In this document: in pieces, positions 23,562-33,874 of the stretch
Numbering within the stretch: the stretch's first letter is position 1
Layout of the letters: the number at the start of each line of letters is the position of its first letter
Source of the DNA: Acridotheres tristis
Taxonomy: Eukaryota; Chordata; Aves; Passeriformes; Sturnidae
Assembly (NCBI GenBank): GCA_037013685.1
Contig: CM072885.1
Location: 26,846,620-26,910,619, forward strand
Direction: 5' to 3'
DNA length: 64,000 nucleotides
Notes under the pieces: generated by a model
Databases searched by the model: none
The model's input: the letters and a program-made list of their open reading frames with translations, nothing else
Told to the model about the DNA's origin: nothing
Position numbers and translations under genes: made by a program

Positions 23562-26500
23562 TCACTGTAACCAAGCAATTTTTTATCTTTAAGGTATCGT
23601 CTTCCATGGGGCCTCTTCCAGGGACTTAGAGAGGGTTTCTGCTCAGAAATGGTTTCTGTTCCCTCCACACTCCTAGTAATTTTTTTTTTTTGCTAGAAGT
23701 AAAATTACTTCTAGTAATGTCTTGCTCACTAACATTGACTAAAATGGGATCTTTCAACTGAAATATCTGTGTTTAAAAGCCAACCTTGAAGCATGTACAA
23801 ACTTTTCCCTCAAGATGGTATCACAGCTTCTCAGCTAGATGCTTCAGACTATACACTGCTGAGGGGTAATGAAAATTCTCTTTCAGCCCTGGCTGTGTAA
23901 ATTTAACATAATACAAATCTCACACTGCTCTCAGCCTTTGACAGGTTCTCAGAATGACCCTGTTAACACCACGTAGAAAAGTGCTGCTATTTATATCAGA
24001 TTAACTGTTGGAATGGCCGTAATAAAACACACAGCAATATGGTCTCCTTTCAAGACAGGAAAGGAATGAGTTTATTGTAACACACACTCCTTATAAGCAC
24101 TAGATCGCTAAACCAAGAACAGAATACAGCTCATTAGTCAGAGCAAGCAACACCTCTTGCACAGACGTTTTCATCACAAACAACAGAGTACTCAAAATAC
24201 ACACTCTGTAAACAGTAGCGGGTGCCTTTGTTTGTTCCTGGGAAAACCTCTGCCCCCAGAACAGCCCTTGGGAAGGCTTTCTGTTCTCACACAGCTTTCC
24301 CAGGCTACTATGTATCCACAGAAAAGCAGAGTGAACCAGAAAGAAAGTAACACATGTCAAGGACATGAGAACAATTAACTTAGGTGGCTTGTTTGTGAAA
24401 TAAACCTGTATCTCAAAAGAAAAAAAACTTGGCCATACACAAGATTGGCAGAACACAGTAGGTGCTTTTCCATCTGGTTCTTTTGTCCTTGGCAGCATAA
24501 GTTTCAAGAGAGAGTTGAGGGACACTAGATCCACTGGTCTGACAGTAGTTCTATCTGGGCAGCACTCTTTGATGACCTCCCGACAGAAGATAAGGCTGCA
24601 AAAGTGCATCTTCCTTCCATCCATGCCCATCGCAGCTGCAGATGGTGTCACTATTCACAGCAGAGCAAAGTAACTGCAAAATGCCATCAGAGCAGCTTTT
24701 TCACACTGACTGCGTGCTGGTGTAAATGATGATATCAGGTAAGGGAAAAAAAAAGAAAGAAGCTTATTTATTTTATTTATTTCTATTATTACAAAAAGCA
24801 TTGCTTCCGGAAACACTGTAGGAATGGACTTCAAGGACATTCTTATAAATCACTGGAAGACAAAATCATCTTCATCTTGCAATATGTGAGCAGACAATTG
24901 TCTCTCTGTATCTCATCCTTCCAAATGACATTGCTTCTACAATATATTTGTTCCAGTCTCTCTGAAACACTGGCTAGTAATGTAAAAATCTTGGAAAAAT
25001 TACTAATTTTGGCCTCTACAAGGTGATAACAGAACAAAGCCCAGATCTAGTACTGTTATAGATGAATACAGAGATAAAACGACATCCTTACAGAGCCAGT
25101 ACCACAAAAGTGTTAAAAAAATTAAAAATCATATAAGTCACCTTGACTGTGCCAGGCTGGAGATGTTTTTAACATAAGTAATATGACTCAATTTCCAATG
25201 AATGAAAAGACTAAGAAATTTTGGAGAACTATTTTTGTTTTGGAAATTACATTCCTCTGCATCAGACTGTAGCATGTGGGTTGACTTTTGTGACAGAAGT
25301 TATTAAAAAATACCAGATCTCTCAGTGAGAGCTACTGGCATCATTAACCCCCCATGAGATAACAAAATATTGGAAGGCATTTCTTAAGACTGTTTTGAAA
25401 TTTAAACATGTTATTTTAATTTGATTGTTAAAAATTGAGATATGGTTTTCTTCCTGGCATGTAATGATTTCAAAAGTATTATAACTAATTGTAGATCTCT
25501 TTCTTTGGGAGCCTGCTCTTGCTCAATAATGCCCATGAGATATATGAGATTCTTGACTTGCATTCTTTCTTCTTTTGATACTTTGTTTCATATTTGCCCC
25601 TCAGATACATAAATTCACAAATAAGCCACCAATACTTGGCAGTCCTCAATTTAACACATATTTATTTTGAAGAGAAATTTTACAAACCCAGAGGGTTTAA
25701 AAATTCTAATTTTTGGCTCTGACATGTTCAAACATATGCCATAGCATAGATCTCCTAAACTTAGATTATACCTTGCTATCATAATATCTGGTTACTAATC
25801 CTAGAATTATATGAATAGGCTAATAATATATGCATTTAAACAACTTTCACACTTATGACTCCGTGTTAACTAATTTTAGCAAACAAACACGTGGTTAATT
25901 ATTTATATGAATGAACAAAATCATGTTGAAAGACTCTAAGCCTCACAGTTCAACAGGTTATGGTGTGACTTTTCTGCAATATAAATTCATTCTTGTTTCT
26001 GTTCAAATGGTAGTTGACACTCACAAAGACCTTCAGTGCTGAGCTGAAGAGACTAGTTGGTCATCCCTAATTTGGTACCACCACCTCCATGCAAGACAGC
26101 CAGAAAATGGAAAGACCCCAGAGAACCCAGCCCCTTCAGCAGTCTTGCCTCCTGGAAAGAGTGGAAAAAAAGTCTTGGCATAAATGAGCAATGAGTTAAC
26201 TAAGTTTAGGTAAAACTTAAATGTGGACAAGGAGTTACGGAGCTTTCTCTCATATTAGCAGATTTATAAGGTCTGGGGGTTAGATCTTGACTTCTGACCT
26301 TTGGAAGGTTTCAATTCAAAGCACTTAGAGAATTTGAAAGGAGAAATGGCAGTTCTGTCAGTGCGAAGAGCAAAAGCAATCTTAGCTTTCAATCTGTAGT
26401 TTTCTAGTCTGCTCTTGTGCATGGTATGTGCCCTTGTTCTCTTTGCAAAACTAAGTATAAGAAGAGGAAAATAGGCTCTAATCAGGACTTGAATGTAATA

Positions 26501-26872
26501 CTCCTCTGACAAGATTTTGTGCATAATAAACGCTTACTGTGTGTCAAAAATACTTCACTAAAAGAAAAACATAAAAAAAAATCAAAGAACTTTAGAACTG
26601 ATTGAATGTAGAGTTCTCAGTCCCAGAAGAGTCACTAATAAAGATCAGCAAGTGTGCTCCTGCTCAGGAGGATCTGAGCACTACAGGTATTGCATGTCAG
26701 GTCTAAAAACTGCAGTCAATTAGATAGGGAGGCCTGGAGAAGTGTCTCCTGCAGAGCCTATGGAAACCAGGGCACATTTTTAGGTTCTGCTCTGAGAATG
26801 TGGATGACAGTGTATATTGAGTAATTACCATGAAATTATTTCTCAAATAGCAAATTTAAAAGAAAAGCATAC
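23562..26872. other. Non-genic DNA with LTR-like part
   Basis: No named gene. A perfect 10-bp-arm palindrome lies at 23693-23714. A block of about 24006-24660 has a minus-strand open frame of 183 codons (24651-24100) and an AATAAA on the minus strand near 24075, and may be another LTR, but its ends and family could not be set. Confidence 0.4.
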
Positions 26873-27551
26873 TGTCCTAGGGTGACTTTGTCATGTTTAA
26901 TTGTATCCCCATTTGTCTGTTTAGCCCAGAAATAAGTTTTGTACCTTTAAGGCTGGATTTGAGAGTGAAGGAGGGAGGAGGAGAAGCGGTGGAATGTCTG
27001 AGACGGTTGTTCTCAAAACACAGAGATAGGAGTTCCATCCTCTCGTCCTCCTGCACTGTATCACCGTGGTGGACAGCAGAGAGAGCTCTACTTTGCTTTT
27101 TGTTAGTTTCTGACTAACTGAAGCAGAGAAGTTCCCCGGAAAGTTTTTTTTCCTGGAATTAATCTGAACCTGCTCCGGACTGGGGATCCGGGGGAGAACC
27201 AGGAGCTCGCACCTGCGGCTCACCGGGGCCTGGCCTGGGCAGTGGCATTTTCCAGTGCCAGAGGGACTGAGAACAAACTGAGCCGAGCTACCACCCACAG
27301 GAGAGAGACTTTCTGAATTTGTCACCTCTTCAGAGCAGTGAGAGGTTTTGTTGATTGGTATTGTTTTTTGGGTTTTTTTGCGTGGGCAGTGCTGTGCCTG
27401 TTGAATAAACAGGTTTTTTTCAACTTCTCTCTGAGGAAATTTCTTTCCCGAACCAGCTGAGGGAGGGGCCGCTCAGGTTTGCTTCCTGGGGGGGACGGGG
27501 GAGCGGGGGCCCTTTGGAAGTTATCTCTCAAATTTGCCCTAAACCAGGACA
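26873..27551 (+). repeat. Solo LTR (plus orientation)
   Basis: Opens TGTCCTAGG and ends CCAGGACA, with an AATAAA signal at 27404-27409 followed by a T-rich stretch. The flanks are CATAC (26868-26872) and CATAA (27552-27556), four of five bases matching, a likely decayed 5-bp target duplication. There is no internal retroviral sequence. Confidence 0.7.
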
Positions 27552-28750
27552 CATAAATCATATATTAAGAGTCATTCAGCTTCAACATGTAAGTTAAAGA
27601 TTAATAAAGCTGTTCAGCAGAACATTCATAGAGTATGGAAAAGATCAAAACATGAGTCAGTTTGTGGCAGCCAACAGGGACACATCTTGACAGGCTGTGT
27701 GTCTTGTTCAAGTGAAGGTAAGCTGACAACAGGCATCACCTGCTCCAAGAGTACTCACTGAGTCGCTTTACTTCGGATGATACTGCGAATGAGTCAATTC
27801 TGCTCCAAGAAATCATTCTGCAAAGTTACACTCCATTCCATCAATTCATTCATTCCAATTTAGTTTTAGTCCTCTCTGTTCACATTGATGCATGGCAGAA
27901 TAATTGTATTTGTATTTTTTCAACTTTGCAGTTACTGAGTCTCATAAATGCAGGAGATTGCACATTCTGTGGCCTGAAGTGAAGCATTTCTAAAGCAAGA
28001 ATCAACAGAATTCAGTTGTGTCAGGAAACACAACAGATTAGCCCCTGTGTCCACTTTGACAAACATTGACTCATATTGTAATTAGCCAATGTAGTAACAC
28101 TGAAATCTCTAAATTACTGGTATGGTCAAGGATTTCCTGAAATGTGGGATCCAGAATAAAAAAAATCCATAGTACAGCTACCTCTGCTTCTAATAAGCCT
28201 AAATAGTGCAAACATTTAATTGGTATTTCTACAACTTCGGAAATACAGAGAATATTGTTCAGTAACAGAAGTTCCAATTAAACAAGTGCTTTTAAGTTTA
28301 TTGAAGACAAGTGTCTCAAGTACAAGCATTGCTGAGATCATTATATGAAGAAATCTGGGTATGCTGACATAAAGGTAAACATAATTGGCTCTGAAGGAAT
28401 TATAAATTTCAAGTTGTGATAAGGCACAAAAATGCAAATGGTCAAGCAAAAAGAAAAACAACCTGGACTGATTTTCAGGAGAGTTACTGAGGGAGGAAAA
28501 CTCTTTTGCTCTGTAAACCAAGTTCAATTGACATGAAAATAATACAACGATAAAAATCTTTAAATCTAAATTTCTGGGTCATATTTCAAATCAAATATTT
28601 CATTTGAAAGACTGATCTTTTTTATTTTTGGGTGGTTGTGGTATGTATTTGAAAATTACCACAGATGCTGCAAAAAGCTGTGCAGTGTTAAGCAATAAGA
28701 AGAGAAATTTCTTTCAACATTCTTGTAGAGGTTTTAAATTTTTTTTAGCC

Positions 28751-28840
28751 TTTTAATTAAAATATTATAAAATATATAAATATAAATAATATATATTTTT
28801 ATATATTAATATGAATGAATATAAAATATTTTAATTAAAA
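28751..28840. repeat. AT-rich perfect inverted repeat
   Basis: The 16-bp arm at 28751-28766 is the exact reverse complement of 28825-28840, with 58 bp of almost pure A/T between them. It could extrude a cruciform or be the remnant of a small inverted-repeat element. Confidence 0.85.
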
Positions 28841-30764
28841 TATATGTTATATTTTTTCCTTTAAGATATTATGTTTCCTGAAACTTAATCTTATGATGAA
28901 GGTGCTATTGGAACTCTGTTCTTTTACAGAGACAATTTGAGCTCATGTGACAGTTGTTTCAGTCCATTACTTACCCAGATGAATACATTATTTTCAGCAC
29001 TGTTTTCCTATCTTTCTCTTTTAAAGCTGGTGGAATCAGATACTCAAACACTTTGTTTTGCTTTGCTTTCCTTTTCAGAAGTGGATTATCTGGGTAAGAA
29101 AGGCAGTTCACGGCTGTAGATATTGTTTATTCTTCTTGGTAAGTGTGTAGAAATATCTCCTAAAAGAATCCAACAGTACCTTCAATTGTTCAGAAATGAA
29201 ACAATCTTAAGTGTAAATCAGCAGAGCAGCCCCATTTGGAAAGATGCTTTGGGACTCTTACTTGCACAACACCAAATTTTCTGTTTTAGGAAGAAAGAAA
29301 ACCTTAACTAAAACTTTGGCTTATGAGGTTAAAGGCAGCCAATGATTTCTTTAGTTCTAAATGTATCCTACTTTGGAAATTGCTATTATTTGCTATGATA
29401 TGCCATCTAACTTGAAAAATAAGGAAAACAGAAAATAAGGGGGAAAAAAATGTCCCATCTGTGGCAGAGTATAGTCAGGATTCAGATTCCAAAGCCAAGA
29501 TTAAAGTTCTATAGTTAACTCACCTTCATGTCTTGGAACATGAGAGTTTATACAATGAAATACAATAATAACCTTAATGACTTAGAACATACGTTTACCT
29601 ACAAGACCATTCCAGTGTAGGTTATGCTACTTGTTAAAACTGTTTGCCTTAAGTTAAACACTACCATACCATTCTTTTTTATCTCATATTTAAATCTAGA
29701 TGACTTCTTTGAAACCATCTGCGTTTTTTTATATAAAATCAGTCAATAAATTTGTAAAATTCTCTTTCCAGGCATCTTTGTGAAAATTCAGAGATCATAT
29801 GTTCAAAGTCAGCTATGTATCTAAGTGATAAACCAGAACTGTAAGGTTCTCTGGCTCAAATATCTGCTTGCAGAAGTGAGCAGCTTTTGAATTAGAGCAG
29901 CAATTTTCCTTTTATTCCCCCAAAACCAGCTGTAAAAAATGATAACCAGCTTTTTACTTGTCTTCTAAAAGGATTCCCTTTAAGCTAAATACAGCTGTGT
30001 GGTATAACTCTTTCCACACTGGGATTGAGACTGAGATGCAGCACATTCCTGATATCCTCAGTCCATCAGTGGCCTCACAGCTCCCATGTAAAGCAAAACT
30101 GCAAAATGGGGAGGGTTCAAATTCTAGGGCTTCGAATACATCTCTAACTCCCTCTTCTTCAACATTCGGGGAATGTATTTGCAAGTGTAAAGCAAGGTAA
30201 ATCCTTTCAGGTTCCAGCATTTAATTAAGCTTTTAGCTATCTTTGTGAATGAACTGAAGAACATATAATATGCATGTCTACAGGGAACAGGGCAGGAGTA
30301 CCACTCCTTCTGTGAAGTTGTTTGCTATCAGCTGGAAAAAATCTCAACTCAATTAGCCTCTCTCTGTGTTTAACTTCCTTTGGAACGTTATATCTCTTAC
30401 AGCTGAATTCCAATTGTAATAAATGTACTTAAACAAAAAATACTTTCTTCCTCTGCAATGGCCTGTGTTTCTGGCAGTAATTGAGCAGCGTCAGGATAAG
30501 GCGACTGTGGTATGGGAACTAGCAAGTGAATGGTGATGTCAGAGGATTGAAGAAAAATTTTAAAGTGCTCAAGGTTGTCTAGCAGACCAGAGCAGAATTG
30601 TTCTGACTTTTTTTTTCCTTTCACTGTTGGAGTCTGTAAGTCAAGAGGCTCTCTGAATCCTTCAGAAAGAAATCAGAATGCAGGAATTGAATTAAAACCT
30701 TTGGATGGATTAAAGTATGTTAAGCCACTCACACATAAAGTAGAGGTGTAAGTTTAAGTTTTAG

Positions 30765-30795
30765 AATAAGTAAGCAAGTAAGTAAGTAAGAAAGA
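30765..30795. repeat. (AAGT)n microsatellite
   Basis: Short run of AAGT units with one substitution. Confidence 0.85.
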
Positions 30796-30891
30796 ATAAG
30801 TTTTAAGTGCTTTTAGAGAGTAAAGGTCTCAGATTCCAGGGTAGAAGCACAAGTTCTAGTGAAGGTTGAAAAACATAATCCTAGATACTAG

Positions 30892-31382
30892 TGTTTCCGT
30901 GGAGGCTCCAGGAACATAGTTTTAGACATAATAAAACTATAGTAAGAATATTGCTTACATTTTTCAGATGAAACAAAATAGACCACATGCGTAGTTTATA
31001 TGTAACCTGGTATGCTAAGAAACTAGAACTATAATAGGTTAAGAAGTAGTGGTCCGAGTTTGTGTATTTACCTTGTTGGGAAGTTTGTATATAAGAATCT
31101 ATGCATTGGGGAGTGCTGCGCGGGCTTTTTGCCTTTTTGCTTTTGCTCTCCTCACCGCCGTCATCATCACCCAAAGAAGATAGGAGCTGCCGCAGCAACA
31201 TCAGCCCTGCTGGGACCATCCGGAGCAGCTTCTGCTTTTATTTGGGACTCTATACCAAAGCTTTGGCATGGACTAACGCTTGTGACTCTTTTCCTTTAGA
31301 GACTGATGTGCCTTTGCAATAAACAACTTTATAGCAACTATTAGCTGCTTGGCTCTTCAGAGAAGATAACCACAACCTGACA
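30892..31382 (+). repeat. LTR with adjoining primer-site-like sequence
   Basis: The right end reads CCTGACA and is followed two bases later by TGGTGCCC (31385 on), the form of a retroviral primer site. TATATAAG (31088-31095) and AATAAA (31318-31323) are placed as an LTR promoter and poly(A) signal. The left edge at TGTTTCC is a guess. Only the LTR and the beginning of the leader remain; no coding region follows. Confidence 0.58.
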
Positions 31383-31402
31383 AATGGTGCCCAAAGCACT
31401 GG

Positions 31403-32374
31403 AGAAATAACCAACACTCTCTTATTATAAGTAGATGCATGTAGGATTCCCAAAGAGGGATATAACTTGCTTTAGTGTCTAACTGAAAATGGTAAGGATT
31501 TAAAAAGGTAAATCCCAACAGTGGTTCACAGGGACAACTGGCAACGCTTTACTCTACAAGAGCAATCAACAAAACAACCCTAACTGCCATGAAGAATTTT
31601 CTTTTGTCTGGCTGGTTTTAGTATGCAGTTTAATGCATCATGGTAACCATGTGGGCAGAATGTTTTTGGAACAGACTATCTTTCACCACCCCGTTACCAC
31701 CCAATCGCCATTTACCAAAGTCATGAATGTAAATAAAGACAAGGTTAGAACATTGTTTTCCTGCATTATGTGACAACTGTGGGACACGAATGTCGAATGT
31801 CGAAGAAGTAAGTTGTAAGATGCTCAGAAGTCAGTCACCAAAACGTTTCAGAACAGTGCTAACCTTGCCATGGCAGATATGAATCAATGTGGCATATGTC
31901 AGATATTTGAACTTCAACTTTTTATGCCACTGTACTTCAAAGAGGAGCTACGCAGTTTTCCTGTGTGTGTAAAATATCATCACAAAACGTTTTCAGCTGT
32001 CACAACGAAGTCAAGATTGAGTCTATCTTCATCTTTATTGCTCCAGCTGGCTTCATTAAATATCCAATACAAGCATTCAAGCAAAAGGAATTAAAGAATT
32101 TCCCTCTCTAAAAGGTAACTACTAAATTAAGTATTGCAAATTCAAAGGAGTGAATGGTCTATTTGAAAATCAGTCAGCACTAGGCCAGCTCTATTTTTGA
32201 GCACTTCCCCTCACTGCAGTTCCTCTGCCTGCGCACTGATTTCCCGTTTCTCCTCAGGACACTTTCACTCCTGAATACTCTACCATCCCTACACCACCCT
32301 GACTACAGTGCCACTAATACAACACTACACTGCCCACCTCTTCCTTTCGCTGTACCTCATCCTGCTGTGCATTA
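31403..32374. other. Non-genic DNA
   Basis: No feature supported. Some of 31403-31560 may be leftover ERV leader. Confidence 0.4.
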
Positions 32375-32677
32375 CTAACCTTCCACCAAGCAGCTCTGGG
32401 AAGGACACCAGCACATATTAAGCTCTCTGTCCAGCACAGCCACCAGAAAATTAATAGCATGAGCATATTCCAAGGCAGCTGTTTGCACCAGGGCTGGGTG
32501 ACAGGCCATGGTGGTGACACAGTTTACCAACTGAGTAAAGAGCACATTTTCTATTAGCCACTGTGCAAGGCTGCCTGCAAACTGCAGTAATAAACACCTA
32601 AATAAATTTTCTTTATGGTTCAAGTCTTTATTTTTTGTAACCGGATCAAAAGCCACTTCTTCAGTTTTGCTGCACAC
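32375..32677 (-). other. Unidentified 100-codon open frame
   Basis: An open frame with protein-like composition (mixed hydrophobic and polar residues, helical-looking segment QTAALEYAHAINFLVAVLDREL) about 1.1 kb upstream of the CAND1 start and divergent from it. It has no ATG at its beginning; upstream bases GTGTGCAG could serve as a splice acceptor, and the lower end GGAAG|GTTAGT could serve as a donor. I do not recognise the family. It could be an exon of a divergent gene, a pseudogene piece, or chance. Confidence 0.25.
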
Positions 32678-33355
32678 ACGTGTAACTAAGGATTAAGACT
32701 ATTTATTTATGTTCTTGAACTTTAATATGAACCTTGAGGAAAACGTAATGTGCAACTATTTCCCCAGTTCTCCTAATTCTCCATGTATCATCTATGTATG
32801 CATAGACAAATCATAAATTAGGCCCAGAAAAGTAATGAGACTGACATGAACAGTAATGGTGTACCATAAAAGAGCCTCATTCTCGGAAACGTCCTTTGGC
32901 TTCTGAGGCCTCTGAAAGCACTCACATTTTCAAATTGTTTTCAGCAAAACATGATCAATGGATGGATGCATTTATTTACCAAGAAAATTACTTTTCACAG
33001 CACATTATTTTTCACAGTATTTTCAGCTCTCATCTGGCATTTTTCTCAGCGTGCTCAGCTACGACGGGAGCCACTGCACACCTCTGAGAGAGCCTGGAAC
33101 AGCTGTGGCCCCTGTAACATCAGGGTACGTCGCGGGCTTGTAATGGCCACGCAGAGCACTGCGCAGGCAGCAGCAGCCCCAGCCCTGCTGAACGCTTTCG
33201 ATGCGGACAGCACCCAGGCTGCTAGACTTCGTTCCCAGCCCCACCTCATCTCACTCGCCTTCACGAACATCTGCGTCGCCGCTGCCTCCTCCGCGCCACA
33301 ACGACGCTCCGCATCCCAGCACCTACCGCGGCGCGGGACACCCGCCACATTCCAA

Positions 33356-33375
33356 ACTACACGTCCCGGCGTGCA
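33356..33375 (+). promoter_or_regulatory. ZNF143/THAP11-like motif
   Basis: ACTACACGTCCCGGCGTGCA closely follows the ACTACAnnTCCCRGCRTGC form bound by ZNF143 with THAP11 at many housekeeping promoters. Binding is inferred from the motif only. Confidence 0.7.
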
Positions 33376-33407
33376 CCGGCAATGGCTCCGGCTGGACGTA
33401 AGCGCGG

Positions 33408-33420
33408 TGCACGCTGGGAC
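33408..33420 (-). promoter_or_regulatory. Second, inverted ZNF143/THAP11-like half motif
   Basis: The minus strand reads GTCCCAGCGTGCA, the core of the same motif, inverted about 35 bp from the first copy. The ACTACA part is absent. Confidence 0.5.
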
Positions 33421-33520
33421 ACGCAGTCCTGGCCGGCCTCACCGACAGCCCGCTCCCCTCTTCCCGCCACTCTTCCGCGGCGCCTGAACGGCCCGCGCAC
33501 GCTCTGCGCCACGTACACTC

Positions 33521-33528
33521 TGACGTCA
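33521..33528. promoter_or_regulatory. Full palindromic CRE
   Basis: TGACGTCA, the complete CREB/ATF site, about 280 bp upstream of the CAND1 ATG. Confidence 0.7.
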
Positions 33529-33572
33529 CATGGTGTCACAGGGGTGCACGCACCTCCCGGCCGCCCGCGGAC

Positions 33573-33577
33573 CCAAT
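33573..33577 (+). promoter_or_regulatory. CCAAT box
   Basis: CCAAT followed by CA, in direct orientation, a probable NF-Y site in the CAND1 proximal promoter. Confidence 0.55.
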
Positions 33578-33731
33578 CAACAGCGCCGGCCTTCGACCCG
33601 GCGCTGAGCGCGAGAGGCCGCGCGCGCCTCTCCGCCCCTCCCGCCGCGTCCGCCGCAGCTGCCGCCCCCGGCCCGGCCCGGCCCGGCCCCTGCAGCCGCG
33701 GGCGAAGTGGAGCAGGCGAGGCCGGGAAGAC

Positions 33732-33755
33732 GCCGCCGCCGCCGCCGCCGCCGCC
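33732..33755 (+). repeat. (GCC)8 repeat in the CAND1 5'UTR
   Basis: Eight GCC units about 50 bp upstream of the start codon, after four CCCGG units near 33669-33688. GC triplet tracts in 5'UTRs can fold and vary in length. Confidence 0.9.
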
Positions 33756-33806
33756 TTCTGCTCTCCTCCTTTCCCTCCCCCCCGCACCCCGGCCGGGTCC
33801 GTCAAC

Positions 33807-33874
33807 ATGGCGAGCGCCTCATACCACATCTCCAACCTGCTGGAGAAAATGACATCCAGCGACAAGGACTTCAG
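33807..33874 (+). CDS. CAND1: CAND1 exon 1, coding part
   Basis: Encodes residues 1-22 and two bases of Arg23; donor CAG|GTGGGA. The 5'UTR lies upstream in the CpG island. Confidence 0.96.

Larger units (their letters stand above)
27557..30891. other. Non-genic DNA
   Basis: No supported gene. It contains the AT-rich inverted repeat at 28751-28840 and an (AAGT)n stretch near 30765-30795. Confidence 0.5.
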
